From contig NC_065570.1 of assembly GCF_937616625.2 (NCBI RefSeq), forward strand, positions 40,989,665-41,053,664: a stretch of 64,000 nucleotides of DNA, given 5' to 3'. This stretch comes from Mercurialis annua. Its lineage: Eukaryota; Streptophyta; Magnoliopsida; Malpighiales; Euphorbiaceae. Made by a program: the position numbers and the translations under genes. The notes below the pieces were generated by a model. That model was not told where the DNA came from. It made no database searches and saw nothing but the letters and a program-made list of their open reading frames with translations. Below are positions 23,520 through 35,578 of this stretch, one piece after another (the stretch's first letter is position 1; each line of letters begins with the position of its first letter).

Positions 23520-23901
23520 GGCTTAATTACTTAAAAATCACCCACTTTAAACTTTTTTTTCGTTTATACCCTGACCTATGAAAAAATTTATTTATACCCT
23601 GACGTATGTGTTTATGTTTCACCTCTACCCCGATACACTAAATTAACCTCTTTTTATTTAAAAAAATGTTTAAAATAGTCCTTCATTTCGAGAAAAATTC
23701 ATTTATAATTAAACTCTAATTAGCTTAGGTTAAAAATTAAAAACTATTTTAAACTTTTTTCTTAATGAAAAGAGGTTAATTTAGTGATTCGGCGTAGAGG
23801 TGAAACATAAATACATACGTCAGGGTATAAATGAATTTTTTCCTAGGTCAGGGTATAAACGAAAAAAAATTCAAGGTGAGTGGTTTTTAAGTAATTAAGC
23901 C
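23520..23901. mobile_element. Mutator-like MITE, family A copy 1
   Basis: 382 bp. Both ends read GGCTTAATTACTTAAAAA inward, and the inverted arms extend over more than 100 bp (CAGGGTATAAA words). Flanked by a perfect 9-bp duplication tattttcta (23511-23519 and 23902-23910). Confidence 0.92.
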
Positions 23902-23910
23902 TATTTTCTA

Positions 23911-24677
23911 AGTAATTATCCGGCATTAGCCTTTTTCTCTCTTTCCTTTTTCTTTTCAAATAAAAAACCCTAACTGTCAAGATTTTCTTTTTGCTTTGAC
24001 TATCATCAATGGTGTATTCTTACTATTGGCGCTAGCCATTTTTTTTATTACTTTATTTATATAGAATAAAATAAATAACCGACTTTTTTTCATCTTTTTT
24101 GTTTTGTTGGTACATTTATCGACGAAACATATCATATCAATATATATCGAATCAAAAATCAGAACTAAAACAAGACCTTTTCAAAACTGAAAATGAAATT
24201 GTTTAGAGGTTATATTAGCTTTTTTTGATATTTTTTATTATGGTGATTGTCTTTTCTTTTTTTTTTGAAAGTTTTGTTATCCTTTCTATATCGAAATGTT
24301 TATTTGTTTTTTTTTATAAAATTCTAGTGAGTTTTTTTATTAGACAGCGAAAAATTAGATTCTTATTATAGTAAAACAGTTATGTAACTTTGATATTGAT
24401 TTTGTAAGCAAGTAATGACGTCATAGCTCCTGCAAAAGTAATAACAAGTTATATCCTATTAAGTTCTTACACTTGTAACTGCTTGATATTAATGAGATTA
24501 TTTGATTGTAAAAAAAAGTAATTATCCAATATATTCTCATAATTATAATAAAATATCTTAAAATAAAATAAAATAAAAGACACAACTAGTATATTAAATA
24601 AGTGAGGTATTCTATCATAAAACTCATCTTAATTAAAAGTAACGATGTGTTAAAAACTCTGTATTTTATTGGCTTTA
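23911..24677. other. spacer between two MITEs, no gene
   Basis: AT- and T-rich DNA with homopolymer runs and no coding signal. Confidence 0.5.
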
Positions 24678-24686
24678 TATTAAATA

Positions 24687-25067
24687 AGCCTAATTACTTA
24701 AAAACCACCCACCTTATAACTTTTTTTATTTATACCATAATCTAAGAAAATTTTCAATTCTACCCTATTTTCGATGTTTATGTTTCATCTCTACCCTAAT
24801 GAGTTGAATTGACCTATTTTCTTTTGAAAAAGAATTTAAATTAGTCCTTCATTTTTAACCTATATTCTGATAAACGTTAATGTTAATCATTTATGTATCT
24901 TGTTTTTAATATTTTTATCTTTAAATTAATTAAATTATCAAATTTTTTTATTAGGGGGTACAAATGAAACATAAAAATCGAAAATAGGGTACGATTGAAA
25001 TTTTTTCTAGGTCATGGTATAAATGAAAAAAAAATTACAAGATGGGTGGTTTTTAAGTAATTAGGCC
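24687..25067. mobile_element. Mutator-like MITE, family A copy 2
   Basis: 381 bp, the same ends as the copy at 23520 (AGCCTAATTACTTAAAAACC and complement GGCCTAATTACTTAAAAACC) and the same inner words. Perfect 9-bp duplication tattaaata (24678-24686 and 25068-25076). Confidence 0.92.
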
Positions 25068-25099
25068 TATTAAATATAATCTTATTTTTATCAACTATT

Positions 25100-26490
25100 T
25101 GTGAGCAGAGTGGGGTTCGGGAGTCGCTCGCCCAGACTTATGGTTGATGTCATATATGGAAAGATTTTAAAAACAATGAGGTCGCCACCTAGCTAAACTA
25201 TAAAATGCATTTTCTACTGACTAGATAACCTCACCCGCCTATGGGTGAGATTATCGTGCAACAGACCAAAAGATCGGGTTCGTAAACACTACCAAAACTC
25301 TTGTACTTGACTTATCGAATACTTCGTATATTTTCATGACATATCTAGTTATCTCATACACTCATGCAGTCCATTGGATATGTTCTAGAAAAATAAACAA
25401 GTCTGGAAAGCAGTAAACATGTAAAACGCGCATCTGACTTGATTTGTAATGGCATGTGAGACTTGTAGCATGTACTCCTAAACAAGCATATAATTCTTGT
25501 GGTTTCTATCATGTAGCATATAATGGTGGGTCTTTACTATTTTACATGTACAAAGTCTAAATCGGATGTATACGTGAGGTTGATTTCATGAAGTTCTCTT
25601 GAATGCCTATACAACCACTATTACATTTTCATGGAAATCCTATGATTTCTATGTGATTTGCTGGACTTTCTGGATTTAATCCTAACTTAACGTGATTATG
25701 TTTATTAGCCTGTTAATATTAGAAATGGGCATGCTTTGGAAAGTGTATAAACAATATAAACATACACATGGAAAGTTTATATACATATAAGGTTAGAAAT
25801 AGTTTTTAACCTTGTAGATCCCGGAGTGTTTGGAACTCGTTCGTCATATGGCAGTCTCTGTGATCGGAATTTGGTCAGAAGACAGAAGTTTTTCATCTCG
25901 TCAATATGGATCCACTAGTTTAAACTAAAGTCGATTCCGAGTTCAAACAAACCCGTAATTGCTTCTGGAACTTTCTAGTCTCTAACGGGTTTGGGTTTCA
26001 GGGCTCGGTTGCCATTACAAATTTGTGCTTTTGGACCCGAAATAAATTGGGTCTGTCCCATTACAAATTTTTAAAAAAGATCCTATTACTAATTGCATGT
26101 CTGTTGGCTCAAACGGGACCCTATTCTGAGTTCAAATGAAATTAAAACACAAAAATAAAAATTTGATCGCATTTGGAAGATCTGGAAGCGGCTGGAACGA
26201 AGAATAGAGGACCATCATGGCGCTACTAAGAGTTGCGGTGGCACCACCATGATGTGGCGCTGGCGCCACCATATCCTTTTATCGAGGGTAAGATCTAGTC
26301 TGGTAATCTGACTTGTCCAATAAGAAGGTTGCCTGCTTCTATGCTGACTGTACTATGGAAATCTGATTGACCTGCTCTGCCGAAGATGAAATTCGGTCTG
26401 GTCTTCAAGTCTAGGATCTGAAAATCCAAACTCTGGTGTTGAGGATCTAGAGACCCAAAACTCTGGTGCTGAGGATTTGAAAACCCAATA
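25100..26490. repeat. LTR-like repeat R1, truncated copy A
   Basis: Starts TGTGAGCAGAGTGGGG and shares ordered blocks with 30244-32649 and 52153-53317: GTCGCCACCTAGCT, ATGGGTGAGATTATCG, CCAAAACTCTTGTACTTG, then CATGGCAGTCCTA-like and GGAAGATCTGGAA. It stops where another LTR begins at 26491, so its 3' end is missing. Confidence 0.75.
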
Positions 26491-26688
26491 TGTAATATCC
26501 CGTGTGTTTTTAGCTAGTTTTATCGAGGTTTCGGATAGTTTTTGATAGCTTATGTGTTAGATTTTGATTGGTGTGATGCTTAGTAAATGGTTTGATTTGA
26601 GTTTTTATGTGTTTTCATGCATGATTGCATATAGGTTTTAATCGAGTTTTTAAACCATGGCAGTTCTTAGTTTCTTCCAATTAAAAAG

Positions 26689-27677
26689 GGAACGAAGGAT
26701 CACTTTACCCCCTAAACTTGGCACAAAATATCAAAAACGTCCAAATTACCAAAATCGGATCACTTTTACCCTGAACTTGGCAAAACCAAATCAAAAACCC
26801 CCTTATGCTAAGGTGGCACCTTAATTGGAGAGTGGGTTTCTAGTTAACCTTAAATTACTCCAATTAATCATACTTAAACATTAATTAATCACAATTAAAT
26901 TCTAATTAATCTAGGGGTCTTTTTAAAAACCTTTTTCAACTTTTTTTTAATTTTTTTATTCCGGTATGGAGGATCCTGCTCGCCGGAGAAGAAGAGTTGT
27001 TGCTCCTCTTCTCAAAAAAGCACCAGCTCCTCGGAAATTTGCTCCTCGCGGAGAAGATCTGCTCCCCGAGGAGCGGATTTGAACAGACCTAGATGGGTCT
27101 GTTCATCACTTCCATTAGGAAGTGAAGAAGAAGATACCCATCTGAGTCTCTTCATCACTTCCTAGATGGGTCTCTTCATCACTTCCCAATGGAAGTGAAG
27201 AAAATTAATTCTTCACTTCCATTAAGGAAGCGAAAAAAATTTCTTCACTTTCTTAATGGAAGTGATAAACAGACCGACAGGTTTATTCTTGACGGGTCTG
27301 TTCTTCAAATTTTGAATTTTTTATTAAATTTAAAAGTTAGGGGGTTAATTTGTTATATATGTAAAATTTGGAGGAATAATTTGCTATTTTAAGTTTTTAA
27401 TTAAAGGGATTAAATTGTTTTTTTAAATGAATAGATATTAATTTAAAATATTTTTAAAAAATTAGGACTATTTTGAACCTTTTTCTATTAAAAACCACCT
27501 TGGTAAAATGAAGCCACTATAAAAATCGGAGAGTGTATCTCACTCTCTTAGGTGAGAGTGGGTCGGGGGTTTTTGTACCAAATTTGATAAGTTCAGAGTA
27601 AAAGTGATCATGTTTTGCTGATTTGGACGTTTCTGATACTTTATGCCAAGTTCATGGGGTAAAGTGATCCTTCGTTC
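26689..27677. mobile_element. Mutator-like MITE, family B copy 1
   Basis: 989 bp with terminal inverted repeats of about 60 bp: GAACGAAGGATCACTTTACC at both ends, then AACTTGGCA and AAACGTCCAAAT. Flanked by a perfect 9-bp duplication attaaaaag (26680-26688 and 27678-27686). The core carries palindromic words (TCCTCG, CACTTCC/GGAAGTG, GGGTCTGTTC/GAACAGACC) in place of genes. Confidence 0.92.
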
Positions 27678-28395
27678 ATTAAAAAGGTGTATTTTTGGTG
27701 TTGGACGATCGCCTAAAAAAAGTTTAGATGATCATCCAATTTTTAATTTTTGGACGATCATCTGAATTTGGACAAACGGCTATCCTAATTTGTATAAAAA
27801 CGTGAAAATCGTTCGAAAATCATTTCTTTACTCGAATTTCAGTTTCAAACTCTGTTTGCTCTCAACTCAAACCCTATCCTTTGATCAGAAGGCTAGAATT
27901 TGATCCTTTGAAGGTTTTTATTGATCCTTGGACTTTGATTATCAAATATTTGGGAATTTTCTTCACATTCATGGGGTTTTGCTAGCTTGATCACTTGGGT
28001 TTTCTTTGAGCTTTGATTGCTACCTCCTATGTTGCTTGTTATGTGCGTGGTTTAAAAATCTCTAGAGTTAGGGATTTTGTGTTCCATACTTTAATCTAAG
28101 TTTTTGGTAGATCTTTTGACGTCCCGTGGTGCGGAGTCCGACCCTGCTCGACGTGGAGCTTACGTCAGAGTTTATTTTGGGGATCATCAAACTGTGAGTA
28201 GTACTTTTATATATTGTTATTAAGTAGTATTTCGAATGCTAGCGACGTTTTTACGAAATGTTTTTTTGAATACCGTTATAGAAGAGTAGAAATGTGATTT
28301 CCTAATGGATGACATTTGGACTACATGCCGCACCAGTTTGATTGGATTGGAATATGATTTTGATATACGCGTATTGTGGATGTTGTTATAGAAAT

Positions 28396-28606
28396 GTACT
28401 CGATGGATTAATTTCTCGGGCTTCGCTAATGATGTACTCGATTGACTAATTTATCGGGATTCACAACTTGTAGTTTAAGTGAAGTCAGTGATGTACTTAA
28501 TGCACTAATTTATCGGGTTTCATGACTCCTTGGATATTGATCAGATTTGTGGATTAAGAGTTTGATCGGTGAGGCACTCTATTGATTAATTTCTTGGGCT
28601 TTCCAA
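28396..28606. repeat. LTR box repeats
   Basis: Four diverged copies of a GTACTCGAT-n-ATTAATTT-TCGGG block, near 28396, 28434, 28493 and 28571, at irregular spacing. They lie just downstream of gccgcaccagtttgatt. Confidence 0.7.
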
Positions 28607-28930
28607 TCACTTTGATTTTTGATATATGGTATACCTTGAATCAAGATTTAGGGTTCCAGTTAATTATGTAACAATGATATTAATGTTTTTATATATATAT
28701 TTGTACATACTTACTCATATTTTTATCTGACCCATGGATTTTAAACATTTTCAGGTGTTTTTATCATGGCATGGTACTTCCGAAATTCTCAAAAGAATTT
28801 TATATAATGTTATAAAACTTTTAAACTCTAGAACCGTAGTAGTTAGCTTTTATATTTGTGTTTGATATGTTTTCCTCAGGGTTTGTCCGAGAGGTTCGAT
28901 TTGTATAACCGCTTAAGGGTCAACAGCTCT

Positions 28931-29624
28931 TACACCAATGATGCCTCTTGTCTTTTATAAAAATAGGTAGATTAAAGTTTTACATGTACAAGTCAATAAT
29001 AGCATTTAAGATGTAACTTTCCGGAAAAACAATCCTTGGATTCATGCCTCGCCAGAACACGTGTGTGGGAGTAATAAGGTTGGACGGAACAACATGTCTC
29101 CATGAAGTATAAATTGTGTTCTATGTTATGTGTTAACTAACAATGCATATCATGCATCCCCTATGCAATACATCTATGTACTAATTTTTTGTGGATGCAG
29201 CTACTAAAAAAGTACGTCCAACAGCGCTTTGGCCAAGACAAAGGGGAAGGTTGTCCAAACTTCCTAGTCCTATAAAGTATCCCAGGATCCAAACATCAGT
29301 GCAACATAAAGTTAGATAGATCAGTAGACAGTGAAACATGTCCTCCTCTTGAAGATCTTCCTCTAGTAGAAGCTCTAGATCAGTCAGTTCAGCCAGTATG
29401 TCAGGGAAAGTCAAAGAAATATTAACATCGGTTAAGGTCGTAATGGATCATCTATGGAATGAACTCTAGAAATACATCAAGACGCGGACTCATGAGATAA
29501 ATAAGTGGTTATCAATCTAGAAAATGATACAGTGTTTGTTTCCAAGGTGACAAACTTTTCCTCTATCAACAATTATACTGAGGAGATGAGTGAAGCAATT
29601 AAGCAACTAACAGGTGATTAGAGT
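28931..29624. other. probable decayed retroelement DNA
   Basis: No clear frame. It lies between an LTR and a copia pol remnant, and a short plus-strand reading near 29200 could be decayed copia sequence, but no motif is firm. Confidence 0.35.
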
Positions 29625-30243
29625 TGGTTCGCAATACTCAAGTTCTTCCTTGGACTTCAAATCAAGCAAGACAATGATAGGATATTTATCAACTAATCCA
29701 AGTACATTGAGGATATTCTCAAAAAGTTTAACATAAAGAATTCTTTTAGTAGAAAAACATCAATGAGTACCACCACAAAATTGGACAAAGATGAATCAGG
29801 TAAATGCATTAATATTACATTGTACAAAGGTATGATTGGATCTCTCCTTTATCTTACCGTTAGTAGACCTGAAATCATGTTTAGTGTTTCTCTTTGTGCT
29901 CGTTTTCAAGGTTATCCGAAGGAATCTCATTTGCATGCCATTAAATGTATTTTCAAGTATTTATATGACACTTTGAACCAAGGAATTTGGTACCTTAGAA
30001 ATATGGACCCTAGGTTGCTTGCTTAATCCGATGTCGTCTTTGCGGGTTGTCTTTTAGACTGTATAGGTACCTCCAGGACTTGCCAATTTTTTAGTTCAAA
30101 GTTTGATCTTTTGGAGAAGTAAAAACCAAGTATTCATGTTCTTGTCGACAGAAGAGACCAAATATGTAACGGTAGGTTGTTATTGTGCTGAAATCCTAAG
30201 GATTAAGCAGCAACTTATTGTTTATGGTCTTGCACTTGGCCAC
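29625..30243 (+). pseudogene. copia pol remnant, RT end and RNase H start
   Basis: Readable copia blocks: FFLGLQIKQDNDRIFIN then SKYIEDILKKFNIKN (29650-29735, with a TAA between), then 29763-30026 with YKGMIGSLLYLTVSRPEIMF and ESHLHAIKCIFKYL, ending at a stop after PRLLA. A few residues of the RNase H domain (CCAEILxIKQQL pattern) follow at about 30180-30240. The copy is cut by the solo LTR at 30244 and resumes at 32650. No RT catalytic YVDD remains here. Confidence 0.85.
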
Positions 30244-32649
30244 TATGAGCAGAGCAGGTTTCAGAAGCCGCTCACCCAGGCATATGGAAGAACTCTATTC
30301 TGGACAAGGTTTGTAAAAATTTGGAGTCGCCACCTAGCTTAGCTGGGAATGCCTTTTATAGCGACTGGATAACCTCACTAGCTTATGGGTGAGATTATCG
30401 TACGCCGGAGTAAAAGACTGAATTCGTGGATATTCTACCAAAACTCTTGTACTTGGCTTATCAGTTAAGTTTGCTTTTACTGGATGTATTTGTTTTATCG
30501 CATCTCAACATTCATGTAGTTCACAGTATAAATTGCGGAAATTTAAACACAGATGAAAGAAGTAAAGGGACCCAATTTAGACGCTCATATGACTCGATTC
30601 TGGGAAGTAGCAAATGCTCCTATTCATTCATCTAACCTTAGAGGTTTCTAACAATTAGCAAAGAATTGCCTGGTCTGGATTGATTACATGCACAAAGCTT
30701 AAAACTGGGTTTTTAGATTTGATTGATTTTATTATTAGCCATCTTCAATACCTATTCAACGTTCAACTACTTTTTCATGGCAGTCCTAAGATTTCTAAGT
30801 GATTTGCTGATTTTAATTTGATTTAGGTAATTAACGTGGTTAGTCCTTTAGTCTGTTAATAATGGATTAGATCATGCTTTTGGAAAGCGTTCTAAACATT
30901 ACAAGCATACACAAGGGCAACTGATATACATACAAGGTTGGAAATACTTTTAAACTTTGTATACCAGAGTGTCTGGAACTTGATGCATTTTGACCGTCGA
31001 TACAGTCAGAATTAGGTCTCGAGCATAGCACGAAACATGTCCGTCTTGTCGAATAAAAGTCTGCTGGTTTGAACCGGGATCGATTCCGAGTTTGGATGGA
31101 CTCAGAATTGGGTATGGAAGTTACTGGTAATGCTGGATCTGGGCTTCAGGTCTCGGTTGGTTGGACAGATTATAAATTGGGCTTCGAGGCCAGAAATACA
31201 GGTCCTACAACTAAAACAATACATTTGGGTTCAACCGAGCCTAATACTGATGTCAAACGAGTCCGGAAACACAAAAAGAAGGTTGGATGGAATATGGGAA
31301 GATCTGTAATCGATTCTGGAGGAGGACAATAACAAGGGACGATGCTACTCAAAGTGCCAACGGCAGCACTGTGCTTTAGCGGCGCCGGCAGTCCGTATTG
31401 GCGACAGCGTCGTCGTCCTCAAGGGCAGCAACTTCGTCGTTTCATCATTTTGGCTCAGATTTTCATTCAAAAACACTCATAAACGCATAAAAAGGACAGG
31501 GAATGCACATATCATATATTGGGATTGTTTTGAAGTGTTTAACATCAAATTAAAACACTCAAATAGCTGATTTTTTTGCAAATTAAGCAAGAACAATTTG
31601 AGGTAAATAAGCACAAAAACGCCCTAGCATGCATTCTAAGCATTGTACACAAATGTGGATATTGGCATACAAGGTGTATTAAAACAGCCTATTAACATAC
31701 TTTTTTTGAATTTACATAACGATTTTATCAAGAACACCAAATTTGGTAATAATGGCAAAAATCAATAAAATAAGCTAACATGCATCCTAATTGACAAAAA
31801 TTCAGCAATTGCAATTAACATGGTATAAAAGTGACAGGGAATAATTGAGGGTCCTCTGAAGTACAGTTCTGAATCCTTGGTTCGTTTACGGGCTAATTGG
31901 ATGCAAAATCTAGCTTTAAATCTGCGCGAACAGCTTGTACTTGATTAATTAAAATATTCTAGTTTCGGCTTAAGGACTAAAATTGACTGATTTTGGTGTG
32001 TATGTGTGTGTGTGTGTGTGTGCGTGGAGGGGGCAAAACAAATTAGGGTTTGTGCCTTTTTCTGGTCTTTGATTTTCAGTTAAATTTATAGTCCTTTGCT
32101 AAGCTGACTAACAGCTGTATTTATAATGGTTAAGGGTGACGTAGGGTTTTTAGGGTTAGGTTAAAGTGAAATTATCGTTATACCTTTTTAATTAATAATT
32201 AATATTAATTAGCTAATTAATAAAAGAGTTTGGATTGAGCAAAACTACATTAAAAAGAATTAATCATGTATTTATGCTTGTTGGCTAAGAAAACATGCCT
32301 AAAAGTCATTTTTGATGCCCGAAAGTATATAAAAAGTCTCATAGGGCCCTATGGGTTTGAGTATTGTCAATTTTAGTTTGTAAAACTTTCAAATCGGCTT
32401 ATTAACTACTAAGATATTTCAATTAGTCCAACTTCTGGATTTAGATTACAATCTCTTTGGATTTTTATGAGCTATTCACGGCTAATTATGTTTTAATCCT
32501 TCAAGTTCGCAACTGTTCACTGATCGCGTCTCCCTGAATTCCAGCAAACAAATCGATAACTCGTCAACCGGATGAATTTCTTTGAAAATCATCATTGGAC
32601 GCTTCAGTCCCTTATCACTTTTTACCTATCCGGAAAATAGGTGTCTACA
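30244..32649 (+). repeat. solo LTR R1, copy B, inside copia remnant
   Basis: 2,406 bp starting TATGAGCAGAGC (other copies start TGTGAGC) and ending GGTGTCTACA. It splits the copia RNase H reading between 30243 and 32650. The flanks gccac / accat are a possible 5-bp target duplication with two transitions. It contains a TG microsatellite (about 31997-32028). No internal region or second LTR, so it is a solo LTR. Open frames inside it are not genes. Confidence 0.72.
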
Positions 32650-32900
32650 ACCATATTACCGTTAAATATGACAATACAAGTGCAATTAATCTATCAAAGA
32701 ATCTTATTAAACATTCTAGGAGTAAACACAAAGATATTCCCCATCATTTTATAGGTGATCATGTGCATAATGGGGTTTTTGTAGTTTAATTTATTGATGC
32801 AACTAACCAACTTACCGATATTTTTACCAAACTCATAAATGAAGACCGTATGAATTTTATCATTAAGGAGATTGATATGCTTGAAAGGAGCTTTTTGAGA
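32650..32900 (+). pseudogene. copia pol remnant, RNase H C terminus
   Basis: Continues the remnant: KYDNTSAINLSKN then HSRSKHKDIPHHFI, a stop after GVFVV near 32789, then FIDATNQLTDIFTK and MNFIIKEIDMLERS. This is the typical copia polyprotein end. It is decayed and followed at once by an LTR-like start at 32909. Confidence 0.88.
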
Positions 32901-32908
32901 TTTTTTTT

Positions 32909-34535
32909 TGTGATGCCCCGTACTTCTTAGAATACTAAGTATTGTGCCACATGTCCTAGTTTGGATAATTAATATTGAGAAACCCAAATTAAGTTAAAAT
33001 AATAAGGATCTATTTTAATTATCGCCAAAATGAGTCTATTTTAATTATCGCGAAATAATAAATTAAGTTTAGAAATTATTATTCGTTTTAAAGTGGGTTC
33101 AGACAGTACTTAGAAAAGGCCCATAAATTAAAATAAAATAATTTATGAATCCCGAACTAATAATTTTTACGTCGAGGTTCGTAATATAATTCTAAAAAAC
33201 TATCGTCAAAATAGCATGGCATTTGGGTGTACATTATTTCATCAAGTAGGTCTGAGCGGGACCTCAAGTATCTATAGGATTAAATATAAAATAAAAGATA
33301 GATTACGGGTTAATAAGCATTATGTCAAAGTTTGTTAAATGTTTTTAAAAAATTATCGGCAAAGTTTCGTGAATTTACGAAACTGCTTTAAAAATTGGTT
33401 TCAAACGCTAATTAGAAAATTGGGTTAAAGTACGTGTTTAACCTGCTTGAGCTAAAGTGGAATTTAGCCATCACTATAAGTATATTCCACATGAACCAAC
33501 ATTTTAAGGTTGTCAGAATTCATTTTCATCAAGAATGCATCATCATCTTCCTTTTTCTCTTCTTTGCGCCCATTTCACGATGGCGACATAATTTCATTAT
33601 CCAACGACCGATTTCATGATTTCAAATTCGATTCTCTAGATAACTCATATACGAAGAAGGTAAGATGCTTGTTTTTGAATTGGGTCAAGTATTTATTTGG
33701 ATATGAATACTTTGTATTTCATCACAAAACGAAATAGGCAAAGAAAAACAACTCATAATATACGTAGGGATATATTGTGCAATAGACTTGATAAGCACTT
33801 AAGTTTGTAAATTATTATTCGTTTTAAAGTGGGTTCAGACAGTACTTAGAAAAGGCCCGTAAATTAAAATAAAATAATTTATGAATCTCGAACTAATAAT
33901 TTTTACGTCGAGGTTCGTAATATAATTCTAAAAAACTATCGTCAAAATAGCATGGCATTTGGGTGTACATTATTTCATCAAGTAGGTCTGAGCGGGACCT
34001 CAAATATCAATAGGATTAAATATAAAATAAAAGATAGGTTACGGGTTAATAAGTATTATGTTAAAGTTTGTTAAATGTTTTTAAAAAATTATCGGCAAAG
34101 TTTCGTGAATTTACGAAACTGCTTTAAAAATTGGTTGCAGACGCTAATTAGGAAATTGGGTTAAAGTACGTGTTTAACCTGCTTGAGCTAAAGTGGAATT
34201 TAGCCATCACTATAAGTATATTCCACATGAACCAACATTTTAAGGTTGTTAGAATTCATTTTTATCAAGAATGCATCATCATCTTCCTTTTTCTCTTCTT
34301 TGCGCCCATTTCACGATGGCGACATAATTTCATTATCCAACGACCGATTTCATGATTTCAAATTCGATTCTCTAGATAACTCATATACGAAGAAGGTAAG
34401 ATGCTTGTTTTTGAATTGGGTCAAGTATTTATTTGGATATGAATACTTTGTATTTCATCACAAAACGAAATAGGCAAAGAAAAACAACTCATAATATACG
34501 TAGGGATATATTGTGCAATAGACTTGATAAGCACT
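32909..34535 (+). repeat. LTR-like segment with 736-bp tandem duplication
   Basis: Begins TGTGATGCCCCGTACTTC, the form of a gypsy-type LTR start, directly after the copia remnant. From 33065 a 736-bp unit is tandemly duplicated (33065-33800 and 33801-34535). The two units differ at scattered positions, roughly 97% alike by eye. No 3' LTR end or PBS was found. Confidence 0.8.
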
Positions 34536-34554
34536 CCCCCCCCCCCCCCCCCCC
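34536..34554. repeat. poly-C tract of 19
   Basis: An uninterrupted run of C directly at the end of the second 736-bp unit. Its exact length may be unreliable. Confidence 0.9.
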
Positions 34555-34984
34555 GCCGATCCGAAACACTCTAAATACCATGTTTATCTTCTCTAAATTC
34601 AAATACTTTTGTAATTTTCTAAAAAAACCTAATCCAACTCCCACTTAAGTTGCTATAAGAATTTCATAAACAATACTTCTCAATTAAACTCACGCAATAT
34701 TGAATTATAATGTACATATTGTAAAAAAAAAATATTAATGTACATTTTAATCAACAACTCTAATATATAATTTAGGGTTAGTTACATAAAAAATCATGAT
34801 CTTTACGTGTAGTTTTATTTTAATCATGACCTTTAAAAGGTGACATTTAAATGCACGACCTTTCAATTTTTAAAAAATTCATCATTTCAATGTATTTTTG
34901 TTGACTAAATTCTTCAATAAACCATTATTAAAGACTTAAATTATAAATTGACACCTTTCGGTTAGAGTATGTAGGATTGTGAAT

Positions 34985-35565
34985 TTTTAGTCATAAAAAA
35001 TACACAAAATTTTACTTTGATGATAGATTTGAAACAAAATGAAATGTCATGGATACGGGCTTTACACTTTCGAAGGATTGGAAGAGTCTTTCTAGATGAT
35101 TTTGTTGTTTAACAATTTGGAACATTTGTTATCATGAGTTAAATTGGTGTACTCTTGGAGTGTTATTCTGTGATCTCTTGATTCTTGATTCGTTAAGGTT
35201 GTTGGTCTTGTGGAGAATCCTATCTAGATGATATATTATACTAAATTGTTCGTTTGCTATAACGGGTTTATTTAAATGTTTTGATATGGGATACTTGGTG
35301 TTGAGTTGTTAAATAAGGGGCAAGCAATGCACGATCTTTATCAGTTGGGATTACAACGTATTCCTTTGGTTTCAGTTGGGTTGGTCACTCGGTTGAGGAG
35401 TGCACTTGGAAGACAAAGCTCGTTATGCATAATTGTTATATTTTTCTTCCTTGTGATACGTTGGGATTATTACTTGCGTGTTTATTTTTGGTTATTATGT
35501 GCGATCTATTTTGTTGTCTTATGCTTGTTATGCTTTGTGTTAAAATTGAGAACGATTTTGTTTTA
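34985..35565 (+). other. 3' part of a retroelement internal region (probable)
   Basis: Between the left MITE arm and the polypurine tract. No pol motif could be read. Open frames at 35306-35643 are hydrophobic and without domains. Assigned to the LTR element only by position. Confidence 0.4.
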
Positions 35566-35578
35566 AGTTGGGGAGAAT
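35566..35578 (+). other. polypurine tract
   Basis: The purine stretch aagttggggagaa lies directly before the LTR start TGTAATACCCCG and marks the following LTR as a 3' LTR. Confidence 0.65.

Larger units (their letters stand above)
26491..28930 (+). repeat. solo or truncated Ty3/gypsy-type LTR
   Basis: Begins TGTAATATCCCGTG, like the TGTAATACY starts at 35579 and 55773. It also has the downstream block gtgcggagtccgaccctgct, gccgcaccagtttgatt and ccgtagtagttagc seen in such plant LTRs. Its own 3' terminus and a PBS were not found, so the right boundary is approximate. It is interrupted by the MITE at 26689-27677. Confidence 0.6.
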
